NCBI GenBank assembly: GCA_025677815.1
Contig: JAIXMP010000011.1
Coordinates: 372,001-436,000 of the forward strand
DNA: 64,000 bases
Direction: 5' to 3'
Origin: Phascolomyces articulosus
Taxonomy: Eukaryota; Mucoromycota; Mucoromycetes; Mucorales; Lichtheimiaceae
Positions within the stretch are counted from its first letter, which is position 1; each line of letters starts with the position of its first letter. Shown one piece after another: positions 1 through 14,598 of this stretch. A program made the position numbers and the translations under genes. Under the pieces are notes generated by a model. It searched no databases and was not told where the DNA came from. It saw nothing but the letters and a program-made list of their open reading frames with translations.

Positions 1-719
1 TGCTATAAAAGAAAAAAAAAAGATAAATATATACTTTTTCCCATTTCTTCATTCTTTTGTGTATCTTTTCTCTCTTTCTATACCGATCACTTACATCCAT
101 CAGGGAGTCTAATTAATAAGAAAAACCAAAATTAAGCTTTTTAGTAAGAAAAAAGAAAAGAACAATGGAATGATGGGAAATTTTCTATAATTATTTTTTT
201 TTTTTGCGTAGCTTCTTTATTTTACCTTGCAATCACCAGACCCGAACCAGCTCTACCACTGAAAAGAAAACCAGCTTTAAGAACAGTAAAGATGGCAAGA
301 CCTTTAGCGTTGGCCAAGATACCTGGTGGAATAATCTTATCCAACCCTTGTCCTGGGTCTAATAGATAGATTATAAAATATTAAAAAACCATGTCAATTA
401 ATACATTATATTATGTTGTCAGTGGCTCCCATTTTTTATATAGAATCTCTCTTTTTTTTTCCTCCCTTCCTTCCTTCTTCAGTGACTTTTTGCAAAAAAA
501 CGTTCATTTACCAATGAAAGCATTTAAAATGCGACCTGCCTTACGACATTCCGCTAAAAATATGGTGAATATCCTAATATAAGCTCATTGTTCGATAATA
601 TCCGTTTACCCTTTAAGTGCACGCGAACCGTTTCACGAATTCACCATTCCTAATAAGTTTTCTTTTGAAGACTTACATGCAAGACTCATCGGTAAAGGGT
701 TATTTATTTGAAAGGACAT
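1..719 (-). CDS. SYLF-domain (Ysc84/SH3YL1-like) lipid-binding protein, N-terminal part
   Basis: Five minus-strand exons are visible: 719-677, 553-512, 358-226, 108-95 (only 14 nt) and 2-1, where the gene leaves the window. Start and splice phases join cleanly into 78 codons. The start at 719 gives an N-terminus with the family signature NNPLP, followed by ECRKAGRIL, DPGQGLDK and KAGFLFSGRAGSG. This order is the beginning of the SYLF domain of yeast Ysc84/Lsb3 and animal SH3YL1, which binds phosphoinositides and, in family members with a C-terminal SH3 domain, acts at endocytic actin patches. Whether an SH3 domain follows cannot be seen here. None of these exons is longer than 133 nt, so no long open frame marks the gene. 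Confidence in the family is high because the motif string is characteristic. Confidence 0.85.
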
Positions 720-1243
720 TAAATATGTTTTCTAAGAATAGTATAGAAACAATAAGGTTGTTATACAAGAAAAGAAAAGAGAGAAAGAGAAACTGAAAAT
801 AGACTGTTGGAATAATCATTATTTTTATTGTAATGCGAACAACCTCGGGATGGAATTCAGCCAAGCTTTTTTTTTCCATAGTCAAAAAATTCTCCGCAAT
901 TAGATGTTCCACCAAAAATACGGTAAAACAAACTTTCCATATATTACGGATTCAAGCCGCACAGACCCGCTTCAAGGAAAGGATTTTCTTATCAGCATAT
1001 TATTATTATTATTATCAGATGGTATGTTCATGTATATTGTTTTATATAATAAAAAGACATAGAGTTTATATATCATAGAGTCATCAAGACGATCATTTAC
1101 AAAAAGTTATATATATATAGAATTTTCATCATACACAACAACGCCAAGAAAGAAATTGTTAATTGTTCTTCTTCAGGTACAAAAACAAGCAATGAAAAAA
1201 CCAAATCATATATAAATGAAAGGGTTCGTTTGTTTCTTTTTTA
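720..1243. other. intergenic: SYLF-gene promoter and SCP2-gene 3' region
   Basis: This spacer lies between two minus-strand genes, so it should hold the upstream region of the SYLF gene and the 3' end of the SCP2 gene. It is A/T-rich with TAT and poly-T/poly-A runs. Open frames of 71-81 codons on both strands are low-complexity and start at no convincing site. I see no further gene. Confidence 0.5.
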
Positions 1244-1985
1244 TTAAAGCTTGCTTGATGCTTGTGCTGACAATTGTTCATTTTGTTGAACAAATTGCAT
1301 TGCTCGCTATAAATATATAATTTATTAATATTGACTACTGCATAATAATAATTAAAAAGGATTCACTTATTTACCTCACGACCACCTGCTTTTTCAAATA
1401 ATTGTTCTAATCGTTGCGCCAAGACCAAGTCTCCACGTACTTTAATTCGACGTTCAACGTAAGCTTTTACACCTGTCAAACTATGATAAATTTATTAATA
1501 TGAGAATTAATCTTTCTATATATAAATATAGAAAGATGATGATTAAGTAATAAACAAAAAACTTACCCTCCTGCAATAAAATTCAAAACATCAGCATCTT
1601 CCACTTGCATTTTAACGACTGGTACTTTTTTAGCACCCACTGTTTGTTTGACTTTGGTAATCACTGGTTTAATTCTATTTCCTACATTATATTAAAAATA
1701 TTTTATCACTACTTTCTTCTCCTCAACTGGTAATACTTGCAGAAGGTATTATATTATGTTCATTCTTTAGAAATTCACTATCTTACCTTGAAATAGGAGA
1801 TACCATGTTGTTGCGGGTTTTCGACGCTTTGTTACATTAAGGATATATAACCCATTTAAATTTGGCCAGAGCTTTGGATCGTCACTTAATTGACGATCTA
1901 ATTCTGGAAACATCATATCTGATACAAGTTTTCGTGGTGGACGAGGCCCTTTCTTTGGCGCTGCTGGGTCAAAAACAAACGACAT
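1244..1985 (-). CDS. SCP2 sterol-carrier-domain protein with C-terminal SKL (peroxisomal)
   Basis: Four exons on the minus strand, 1985-1787, 1681-1567, 1480-1375 and 1306-1244, give a 160-residue protein. The C-terminal half has the SCP2 pattern: a KVRGDLVLAQRLEQLF stretch around residues 118-133 resembles the conserved 'I..GD..LA..L..LF' core. The last three residues are Ser-Lys-Leu, a canonical PTS1 peroxisome import signal, encoded in a separate 63-nt terminal exon. I chose ATG 1985 because upstream in-frame sequence is poly-A/poly-Lys with hydrophobic low complexity and looks like 5' UTR. SCP2-domain proteins bind sterols, fatty acids or acyl-CoA; a stand-alone peroxisomal form is known in fungi (Yarrowia SCP2). 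The N-terminal ~60 residues are not familiar to me. Confidence 0.82.
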
Positions 1986-4713
1986 AATAAAATTTTTTTG
2001 ATCAACAAAAAAAAAAAAAAAGAAAAATAGGAACAAGTGAAGGAGAAGCAGAAGTGAAAGGAGAAAGTGTCTTTTTTTAATAACAAAAGAGGAAGAAGAG
2101 AGAAAAAAAAAGGGTGATTTTTTTTTCAATATAATAAGAGAGAAAATTTATGCAGCAAAAGTATCCGATTTATTATGCTGAGAAATCCATGTGCTTTTTC
2201 GTGTGTGAACATAACCCAACAACAACAACAAATATTTACCAATGGCTAGGTTAGTGTTATTATTTGATGAGGGTAATAGATTAGACAAACAGAAAAGTAG
2301 TACTGGGAACGATACTATCTAAAACTGTCTCTGTTGCTACTACTACTTCTTTATATCACTTACAATCTTGTTTTCTATGCGACTTTTTATGTTCTCACGA
2401 TCATCTATTACCCATCATGCTCTCTTCTCATATAAATTGTTATCCTTCCTCCTTTCCCCAAGGAATGGGTATGGTAATCCTCTTTTTTTTTGTTGTAATA
2501 GTAAAAAAAAATCTTACTATTAAATAAGTGAACTATGTTAAAGAACATTTACATATTTAGAACTTCTTTATATTACAATTATATCATCAACATATATCTT
2601 TTTTTCTAAAAAAAAAAAAAAAAAAAAAACGGGAGAAAATGATGTGGGAAATATTGCTATATTGGTTAGTAGGACCGGGTGATAGATCCCATCGTGAAAC
2701 AGTGCATTATGATGTGCAACAATAATGACAAGTACTTCTAGGGGCTGCTACTAAAAGAATAAGGGATGATTTCCTTATATTCCATGTAAAAAACTTCTTT
2801 ATATGTGTTTGAAGTATCATAATGAGACACACTGCTACTATAATTATTCATGATATCTTCTCCTAAGAATAAAAAGTTGTTAAAAATATTTGAAACATGA
2901 TTTATTGTAAATAAAGATAAAATCAAAGATAAAGATTATTTTTATTGTTCTATGTACAGGTATTTTACAATATTATCAGGAATACGAACCCTATTTTTTC
3001 GAATACTCTACATTCTTATTTCAAGGACACCACAGTTTCTAAATTCTCTGAATGCAATGATTAAGCATATGTGGAAGAGTGAGCATTTAGAAAGAGCATC
3101 ATGTCCTCTTTTATAGTAGAGTCACGATAAAGAATCTTATAAAAAAATTACTATTTCTGTATGAGATGAAATTGAATGTAATAAAAAATGGTACTGATAA
3201 GTATATCTTTTTATTGTCCTGTTTAGTAATCAATTTACTTCTTTTCTATTCTTCATAATCTTTCTTTTGTATTCCAGGTTATTAATAATGAACAACAAAT
3301 CAAGAGTAATATAGTGTATCATTGGTTGTATCATGTTTAACCGATTATATATGAATGGTTGAATTTTTCAATGTATATTATGGATCAGCAGTAATAAGTA
3401 CGCCTTCTTATTCCTACTTCTTTGACTTCCGTTATGCGAATATTATGAATATTACAGATAACAAACAGAGTGTTTTTTTTTTGATCCATTCAGGCAAGTA
3501 TAAAAAAATACATGGGAAAATAATAATAACAGGTTGCAATATTTTTTTTTTTTGCTTATTTCAAGGTATGTATGGTTTTCATTATCATGATGCTTAGTTG
3601 GGTATTGGAGAGATGTATCATCAAGTTAATGTGTGATTATTGATATTTATCTATGTATTCTAATGATTAATTCTCTTCTATTAGGTCTTTTCTTTTGCAC
3701 ATTTCTTTTATGGTTTTTTTTTAATTTGCTTTGGTAAGTTTATGGTTTTGTAAACCGTTTAAGATGAAGATGCAGTATTTGAAGATCACTCAACTAATAT
3801 AAACTCATTGCTCCATTTACCAGCTTAAATATAGTTTACCCCCTTTCTCTCTCCCTCCTCGATGGAGTACTTTTTGACGCGTCACTAATACTAGTTCACG
3901 TTGTCAGCCAGCGGATGCTGGATACAAAGTACACATGGTCATTTTTTTCTAAAACGCTTGTATTTTTGGGATCCCTTTTCTGCTTTATTATATCTTAAAT
4001 ATAAGCATTTATGACAACCAAATTATATACTTTGCTCTGTATATTCAGTGATAAAACAGTTTGAACTAATTTAACATATGGCATTTCAAATTGTCATTAT
4101 ATTTAGGATATAAAATCATCATTGTGGCACAGCATGAAAGTTATTATCCAAAAAGCCAATAGATCTAATAATACAAATAACACGTCAACTTTTTCTCATT
4201 TAAAATATGACTACGCATGTCTTATTATGGTTGAATTACTCTAGTGTTATGATATTACGTATCCTCATTTGTGAGAATAATGAGTAACAAAACATATAAT
4301 TATTAAGAAGCATCACCCTCTTGAGAAAACATTTCTATGACATCAAGTGATCATTAACTTGGGGAAAAGATACGTGGCAAAACAACAGTAATAAAAAAAA
4401 CTTAATATTTTTATTTTGCCTTATTTATCCACCTTATACATTTACCAATATAGCAACCAACTTTTTTTGTTAAGATATTTATCAGTATAAGCATGATTTT
4501 AATACCTTTGCGTATCTAGCAAGCATAGTTGAGGTTGATCCCAACCTCAAAAGGCTGAAAAGCACTGGTATTTAGCCAATCATATGCTGTCACACAGCGG
4601 ATTTGAGTGGCTCCACGTCGCCCGGTGTTTCTGTCGCGTATACACATATCAGATTTTTGAACCCCTTCACTCCACCTTTTACATATCCTTTGGTAGTTTG
4701 CCACCATTGAACC
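1986..4713. other. intergenic region between divergent SCP2 and SEC23 genes
   Basis: A 2.7 kb non-coding spacer flanked by genes transcribed outward on both sides, so it should contain both promoters. It is AT-rich, with a 22-base A run at about 2608-2629 and several T8-T10 tracts. The more complex 4520-4700 segment directly upstream of SEC23 is the best candidate for regulatory DNA. Short open frames here (62-80 codons) are low-complexity or lie antisense to the SEC23 promoter, and I do not support any as a gene. Confidence 0.5.
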
Positions 4714-7751
<3,038 letters not shown>

Positions 7752-8157
7752 ATAAATTGAATAACCATCATCCCTAACTATTCACAAAACGCGTACATCT
7801 ATTAAAAAAAAGGAATATAGATAGTCTTCATCCACGCCTCTTTTAATCTCACTTACTCACTCACACTTGCACACAAAAAAACATTCCCCCACTGTCACTA
7901 TCAACTTTATCTCTTTACATACTATATAACATTATTTTTTCTTCTCTCTTTTTTATTGCCTTTGTGTCTTACTTGGTGGTTTATAAAATGTAATATGCAT
8001 TCAAATTTCAATGTAAAATGGACGGACTTAATATTGACAAGGCAGGTTGGAAAAAACATGGATGGCTTGGCTTAAGTTGTAAATTTAGTTGCTCCGATTA
8101 TTTGGACATCTCCTTGCCCTTTTCAAACTAAATAAAACAAAAAAAATAATAATAATA
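7752..8157. other. intergenic: SEC23 3' region and uS7m promoter
   Basis: About 400 bp between two same-direction genes. It contains AT-rich SEC23 3' UTR sequence and then the uS7m leader. In-frame non-ATG codons at 8089 onward could extend the uS7m frame upstream, but the first ATG with a sensible transit peptide is 8158. Nothing else is seen. Confidence 0.5.
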
Positions 8158-8754
8158 ATGGCAAGCACCATGTTACAATCATTACGCAAAGGAGGTATTA
8201 CCGCTCTTTTTAATATCAACCGTTCATTCACTACGACTGCTGCCGCTGCTACTACAGCTGCCACCACAACTACCACTACTACGAATACCACTGCACCATT
8301 ACCTGAAACGCACGTTCCCAACAATGAATTGGTTAGTCAACTCGTCAACACCATTATGCGCGACGGGAAAAAAGCACGCGCACAACGTCTTGTCAGTGAT
8401 AGTATGCAATGGTTACAAAAGAAGGACAATGTTACTGATCCCTACGAAATGCTCCATGACGCTATTGAAACCGCTTCGCCATTGTTAAAGTTGACAACCA
8501 CCAAAAAGGGTAGTAAAGCTATTCACGTACCTACACCTTTGCGATTACGCCAACGACGTCGACGAGCTATTGTATGGATGCTTGAATCCGCTGCTAAACG
8601 ACCTGAAAAGACCTTTGAACAACGATTTGCTACTGAAGTCTATGAAGTGATCCAAGGCACTAGTCCAGCACTTCAAAAGAAAGCACAAATCCACAAGCAA
8701 GCTTTGGCTAACCGTGCCAATGCCCAAGTTTCGTATAACACTCAATCACGATAG
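8158..8754 (+). CDS. mitochondrial small-subunit ribosomal protein uS7 (S7-like)
   Basis: An intronless 198-residue frame. The first ~45 residues are rich in Thr, Ala, Arg and Ser (SFTTTAAAATTAA...), which fits a mitochondrial targeting peptide with a simple-sequence insertion. From about residue 50 the uS7 fold is recognisable: NTIMRDGKKARAQRL matches the conserved 'M..GKK..A..' helix, then DAIETASPLL and PTPLRLRQRRRRAIVWML. uS7 binds the 3' major domain of small-subunit rRNA and nucleates head assembly. I chose ATG 8158 over an upstream in-frame TTG because the leader begins there. The gene lies close behind SEC23 in the same direction. Confidence 0.92.
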   Translation: MASTMLQSLRKGGITALFNINRSFTTTAAAATTAATTTTTTTNTTAPLPETHVPNNELVSQLVNTIMRDGKKARAQRLVSDSMQWLQKKDNVTDPYEMLHDAIETASPLLKLTTTKKGSKAIHVPTPLRLRQRRRRAIVWMLESAAKRPEKTFEQRFATEVYEVIQGTSPALQKKAQIHKQALANRANAQVSYNTQSR

Positions 8755-9249
8755 ATTTTCCTCCATTCTCTCCCCACTTATCACCAACACCATACTTGTC
8801 CCTTTTTAAAAAAAAAACCACCGTTTACACAAAAAATTCATTACACGTATATATTCCTTGGTATAGCATTTCAACATTATCAAAAATTTGATTGTAAAAA
8901 AATATATATATAACTTATATAAAAAGTAGAAACATATCATATCAAAAAAAAATTGAAAAATGATAGAACATAGGATTTGGATTAGGAATACAGTAACGGT
9001 TTGGTGATTAACAAGTTATCAATAGTTATTTTGGAGATTAACGGTGATAGTGGATGTGTAAGGCAATTTTTCAATCTGGAAAGTTATAAAATGATTATAT
9101 ATATATATCAAAAAAAAAGAACTATTTATATTATATTTATTCTTCAAAAGTATATATGACATATGATATAACTGGATAAGGATAAATAATGCATGTTAAA
9201 TAAAGGTACAAACTAAGTAAAATGAAAAATGCATAAGCCATTTGGACTT
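8755..9249. other. intergenic, 3' of uS7m
   Basis: AT-rich spacer with TATATA stretches; no coding signal seen. It marks the edge of the gene-poor island that extends to about 17.3 kb. Confidence 0.4.
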
Positions 9250-9990
9250 CCAATCCACCCACTTGCTTGTCAGCTTCAGCTAATTTAGATATATATATCT
9301 AACTAGCTCGGAATTGTCTGTACCAGGAGATCCATTGTTATCTGGGTCATCCGGTTCTACATCACCCAAAACATTCATTTCCAGGGTATTCTTGCTGTTG
9401 AAGTCCCTTGTTATTTTTTTGGTTTCTTTGTGCTTTTATTAGTATCAACTTTATTCTGTACAAATGCCCCCAAGAATTTATAGACTTTTGGTTCTGCTTT
9501 TGGCCATATCTCTTATTCTCTCTTCATGACACTGATAAAATTGACGCAATGGAGTGGGCGATAGAACATGATGGATTCTAAAATTCTGCCTTTGTCTGGA
9601 AGTCAACCGATTTAAGCGTGTCTCGCTGCAGCTGTCTAACTTGCCAAAGAGTCATATAATACTGATAGAGAAATGAAATAGATCGTCTGGCTGTATCCGC
9701 CTCATATGGTTCTTTGTCTTCGCCATTCTTTTCTTGTTTAGTATTTTCTTTTGAATAGATAGTTTTCCTCTTTTTCCTCATTCTCTTGCGTGATTAAAAA
9801 ACCATTTTCTATTGGTCTTACCAATGTTGTATCGATACTAGCGTAAAATGGCGCGAAAGTTGTATTGCATTTTATCTGACATGAAGCCATCCATCAATGT
9901 GAATACTATCTTGGCCATCTACATACGTGTTGTATCGGATAGATCTGCTTTTTTCTTAGCAAGTATGAGGCCACTCTACTAGGCAAAGGG
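9250..9990 (-). pseudogene. decayed coding remnant, unidentified (transposon-like decay)
   Basis: On the minus strand this stretch has the composition of former coding DNA but no intact frame. The longest piece, 9781-9578, reads 67 residues and begins MRKKRKTIYSKENTKQ. Further down, about 9400-9290, another frame gives an acidic run including GDVEPDDPDNNGSPG before a stop. Upstream, about 9930-9790, coding-like pieces in other frames are cut by stops. No start codon, splice pattern or known domain holds the pieces together. It sits next to an inverted-repeat element in an AT-rich island, which suggests an old mobile-element or gene relic. I cannot name the parent family. Confidence 0.35.
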
Positions 9991-10049
9991 AAAACCGTAC
10001 TGTTTAGTTATGGTGATGAAACTTTAGATTGTAAATGTTGGATTAATAC

Positions 10050-10345
10050 CCCTAAATTTTTTTATTTTTATGCTCAATGTTTTTAATTTTCATAGCAACA
10101 TTTTTTTATTTACATGCTTCAATGTTTTTTATTTTTGCGCTCAACAATTTTTATATTAGTACCCAATGTTTTTAATATTCATACTATAGTTTTTAATATT
10201 CAAGATAAAGATTTTTAATAATGATACTAGATATTACATAATCCACTATGGAGCACTTCTAAATAATCCACATATGATAAAATAAAACTCACAATAAAAA
10301 TACAATAATCTTTATAGTAAAAGTAGTGTTATTTATAAAACAGAC
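10050..10345 (+). repeat. left arm of inverted repeat
   Basis: Arm of the foldback element described at 10050-11440. The arm is itself built of diverged ~30 bp sub-repeats around 'AATGTTTTTAATTTTCAT'. The inner end is approximate. Confidence 0.6.
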
Positions 10346-11089
10346 AATATAAATCCTTTGAGACTTTTTTATAGGTTTTTTAATGGAAAGAAAGATTTGA
10401 ATAAAAGTTGAATTACTTTTCTACAATTACGTTTACAATGGCTTATTTATACTTTTTCTATTCTATGAAAGATGTAGGCTTAGTTACTTATTTTATACTA
10501 TTCTATATTATGGATGGATGAATCGGGACCTTTGGGATATGATAAATATTATCATTTATGAGGGTAGCTATAAGGATAGGTCTAAGGCTGCGCCTTTTAT
10601 CTTTGACATCTTCTTTGATGTTTTCTTTTTAGAGAGTTATATGAAGGTAGTACATCATTATGCGATTATACTAATTTCCTTTTTTATACAAGGATTATTA
10701 AAGTTTCCTTATTTGTATATGTGCTCAGGCTGTGTCTTTTGTGTAATATCAGTATTTATTATAGAGTATAGTGTCAGGATATGACAATAATAATGTAGAT
10801 GCCTCTATATATCATAAAATAAACTACTATTTATATAAAATCATTCTATACCCTTGGTTCAATAGGTTAATGTATATTCATAGATATTGATCTTTATAAT
10901 CCCCTTAATTTTTATGGGTCTATATTTGAGATATAAAATTTATATATATAGGTATAAAATTTTACTATTAGATTATTCTTTATATAAGGAGAAGGTACCA
11001 ATATATTATGATAGATATATAGATCCGATGTTCTTTGATATTAAGGTTACTATATTTATTTAAATATAATTATTATACTAAGGTTTATT

Positions 11090-11440
11090 TGTAATAGAGA
11101 ATATTATACTTACTTTTGCTACAAAAATTATTATTTTTTATAATAAATTATATTTTATTATGTATAGATTATTTAGAAGCACTCTCTAGTAGATTATATA
11201 ATATCTAGTACCATTATTAAAAATCTTTAGCTTAAATATTAAAAACTATAGTATAAATATTAAAAACATTAGGCACTAAATAATATAAAAATTGTTAAGC
11301 ATGAAAATAAAAAATGTTGAAGTATAAAATAAAATAAAAATATTGCTATGAAAATTAAAAACATAAGCATGCATGAAAATAAAAAACATTAGTACAAAAA
11401 TTAAAAATATTAATATAAAAATAAAAAAGTTCAGTAATAG
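11090..11440 (-). repeat. right arm of inverted repeat
   Basis: Reverse-complement partner of 10050-10345, with additional sub-repeat units near its outer end, so the boundary at 11440 is approximate. Confidence 0.6.
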
Positions 11441-13463
11441 AAATTGAAAATGTTTAGTATAAAAATTAAAAGTATTTTATATAAAAAAAAAAACTACTAC
11501 TATAATTTCAAAAAACATATTTGTTATGTCCATAGAAAAAGAATATACTAGTGTAATCCTCAATGATTACCACTCTCCTCTTTCTTTTTATATATTTTTA
11601 TTTCAATTATTTTATTTTTTATATCTTTCCTATATTATTATTATTCTTATTATTATTATTTATTATATCAGTTATATTATTATTATTATCATCAGTACCT
11701 TTTATTTTTATCATTAGTGCCTTCTCATTTTTATCATTATTTTGTATTAGAAATAGCAGTAAAATCTATAAAGCCAAAGGCCCTTTTTTCCACTCGCACA
11801 ACCAGCTCATTGATCATACATCCGTCCATAATTGTGTAACCTGCATATCATTCCTGAATCTGACCTTGATATCCAATATTGAGATTTTTAATTGTGAAAT
11901 GATGTTACTTCTTGGTCCTACTCGACCTTCTTGTTTATTCCATCACTTTCAACATTATTCTCAATTACCAAGGATCTTAGCATCTTGGTAATGCAGCCAA
12001 GGATCTTGGCCAACCAATAACCTTCTGTCTCATTCATATATGCAATACGATTGGATATTATTCCTCACCAAGTTGTCTTCTGCCAAGAATAATTGGTTGC
12101 TGCGCTGCTTTGGAAAAAGTATAAAAGGCCAGGATTTTTGAACTGAAATAATTATCGAACAATTCACTAAAAGAATAAATTAACATTCTTATCCCTCGAT
12201 CACTCAAATATTGAATAATTATATTTGTTTTATATTCTTGATACAATTCATATCCATCCAATTGCTTATTAAAAAGCCTTATTTTATCTAACCACTTGAT
12301 CTAATCAATTCAATACAAGTCTTCTAATTTCTACAATAATTGAAGACCATTTTATTAAATATATCGTTGTAGTATACGTTAATTACTACTGGTGCTCACT
12401 ATATTAAACTATCTATTACCTGTAATCCACCTAAGTCCTATCTTAAAATTAAGGGTTACACTAGATAGGTATATCTAAATTTAAATAAGGAAGAAAAGAA
12501 TAAATAACAAATAAAATAGAATAACACTATTATTATGAAATGGTATGAATTAGAATGGTATACCAAATAAGGTATAATGTTTAATAATAAGAAAATAAGA
12601 AATAAATAAATGCCTTCTTAGTATAAGGCATAAATTAACAATAACAAATATCAATCCTTATCTCTATGGACTCATATAAACATATACCTAACAATAGATA
12701 AATAATTAGAAATAAACACTTCATCGAAAAGTATAAAAGGACCTCAATTTTATTAGATAGTTGGTGTTGTATCAGAGAGAAATCAATCAATAAAAAGAAT
12801 AAAAGGAGACGAGATAAGTCAACAAGACCTGAAAATAATGAACTCCAGTTTATTAAGATAAAAAATAATCTCTCTATTTATAAGAAAGTGCTCATTATAG
12901 ATGGACTATCACAACTTGTGCATTATGGTATAATATTAGAATATAGATTGCATCATTTGGATTGCATGTTATGAGGACAGTATATTTAAGTAGACCATGA
13001 ATGATATTATTAGAAGGATTGCATGATCTAGCATAATTAACAATATATAAAAGAGGATGGTATAATACTATATATAATATAAGTAATTATCTAAATAGAA
13101 TCACTACACAAGTGAGATATAGGGTGAATGACAGTAATAATAATAATAATAATAATAATGGAGAATTATTATTTATTATGAAGCCATTATATGTTGGATA
13201 TAACAGCTAGATCATCATTACTTTTATTGAAATAAATCTATATAATAGTCTCAATATATTCTTATATTATTTTTATTTTCTATTTGTTATACCTTTTATA
13301 TTTTTCATAATATTTATTATTATAAAAATACTATAGTCGTGTCAACTTCTTATGAAAAAACCTATATACTAAAAAAGTATAAGAATTTTAAAATAAAGAT
13401 AAATAGTATAGTATAAAAAAAAGTATAGTATTATAATAAGATAAGGTATATATAAAATTATTT
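11441..13463. other. AT-rich gene-poor DNA with a small higher-complexity patch
   Basis: Very AT-rich sequence with (TTA)n and (AAT)n tracts, for example AAT repeats near 13136-13159. Long hydrophobic open frames around 11526-11991 are simple-sequence translations and not genes. A patch at about 11760-12060 is less AT-biased, but I find no frame longer than ~50 codons outside the simple sequence. It carries a short direct repeat of CCAAGGATCTT about 45 bp apart. No gene is supported. Confidence 0.45.
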
Positions 13464-13773
13464 AAAAATATACCTTTAAAAACTAATACCTTTTAGAGTT
13501 TTTAGCTCTATATAACACAATTTATACTATTAAATAGCCCTAATTTTTTTCTATTTATTGATATTAATTTTATTATATACTAATTAGTATGGTTCTAAAC
13601 TAGCTACTCTTTTTTATAATAAAAATAAAAGAATTAAATAATTATTAAAAAAAATACTATTAAAAATTAATAACTTTTTAAGTTTCTAATTTTATATAAT
13701 ACAATTAGTACTGTTAAGCAGCCCTGATTTTTCTCTATCTATTGATACTGATGTTATTATATATCAATTAGTA
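13464..13773 (+). repeat. imperfect direct repeat, two ~125 bp copies ~185 bp apart
   Basis: The copy at 13464-13588 and the copy at 13651-13773 share blocks in the same order: AATA.C.TTTTA, CTATATAA.ACAATT, TTAA..AGCCCT.ATTTTT and a shared CAATTAGTA/TAATTAGTA end. Differences are mainly A/G and C/T changes. No coding signal is present in either copy. Confidence 0.6.
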
Positions 13774-13873
13774 ATATATAGAATTAGATATAAATGTGCT
13801 AAATAAAAATTTATTTTTTTTATTGGAATGCTTCTTCCTCTTAACATCTTAAATACAAACAATAGCAACAAGT

Positions 13874-13946
13874 GCTCCCATGGCGTAGAGGTTATCGCGT
13901 TTGCTTTACACGCAAAAGGTCTCCGGTTCGATCCCGGATGAGAGCT
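13874..13946 (+). tRNA. tRNA-Val (anticodon UAC)
   Basis: A 73-nt cloverleaf folds without gaps: acceptor GCTCCCA/TGAGAGC with one C-A mismatch, D-arm GCG...CGC, anticodon stem TTTGC/GCAAA with loop TTTACAC (anticodon TAC), and T-arm TCCGG-TTCGATC-CCGGA. The discriminator base is T. There is no intron. A T-rich run at about 13990 downstream could serve as the Pol III terminator, and the A-box (GGCGTAGAGG-like) and B-box (GGTTCGATCC) are present. It is the only clear gene inside the AT-rich island. Confidence 0.9.
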
Positions 13947-14598
13947 CTCATTAGTAAATCAACTCCTTCTAATAAGGAGTTGAAATTACCTTTTTTATTT
14001 TTTTTGAAAATTCTTTGTACTACCATAAATTTTTTAATTGTTATACTACTAATAGCTTATTATTTTTCTCTAAAAGACATAAAACTGCATCCTCCTCCTC
14101 ATTCCTCATTGTTCAACGTTATTAATAAATAGTACAACGGTGATAATAGCATCATAATGAGAAAAAATCATAGCGTTTTATAGGTAATGATGATGATATT
14201 TGTTAGTTATTATTTTCTAATCACTTCTTGATATAATCATTTGTCCTGACTTGTTAATATTTTTGTAATATGTAGTAGTAATCGTAAACGTAATTATAAA
14301 TCACTAATAATTCGAGGTAAGTATTAGTATAGTAGTTACAGAACGGTGAAAATATGAAAATTTTAATTTTACTATATATGAACAGTAATAATATAAACCA
14401 TATTAAAGACAATCATATAGTAGATTATGTTGAGTAATCAACAAGAAATAGTACGTGTTATATAACTAATCTTTACTTTTTGCTTTTGTTTATTATTAAT
14501 AAATCTGTACTATCGGAAAGTATCATACATTGAACGCATATTAATCAGATAACTTTATACATTAGATAACAGGTAAGAAACATTTGCCTAATAAAAAT
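13947..14598. other. AT-rich spacer 3' of tRNA-Val
   Basis: Contains a short perfect hairpin (CAACTCCTT...AAGGAGTTG, about 13959-13983) just after the tRNA, then AT-rich DNA with no coding signal. The hairpin could aid 3'-end formation, but this is inference. Confidence 0.35.

Larger units (their letters stand above)
10050..11440. mobile_element. foldback-type element with ~300 bp imperfect terminal inverted repeats
   Basis: Sequence at about 10050-10345 reappears in reverse complement at about 11090-11440. Shared blocks include TTTTTAATTTTCATAGCAA, TTTTTAATATT.ATACTATAG and GATTTTTAATAATG.TACTAG, in the same order and with mostly transition-like differences. The right arm is slightly longer through extra copies of a short 'TTTTTAATTTTTAT' sub-repeat. 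The ~750 bp between the arms is AT-rich; the longest frame, 10518-10784 (88 codons), is hydrophobic and matches nothing I know. No transposase is visible, so this is probably non-autonomous or degenerate. I could not define target-site duplications because the ends are low-complexity. Confidence 0.6.

Noticed and set aside
833..1078. 81-codon plus-strand frame upstream of the SYLF gene
   Set aside because: Ends in TTA-repeat tyrosines, lies in the minus-strand gene's promoter and has no domain or splice partner.
8089..8157. Upstream extension of uS7m
   Set aside because: It would start at TTG; the transit peptide begins at ATG 8158.
10518..10784. 88-codon frame inside the foldback element as a transposase
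   Set aside because: Hydrophobic, too short and without any catalytic motif.
11526..11991. Hydrophobic plus-strand frames of 63-142 codons
   Set aside because: They translate TTA/ATT simple sequence into Leu/Ile/Phe/Tyr runs; the non-repetitive tail is short and unrecognised.
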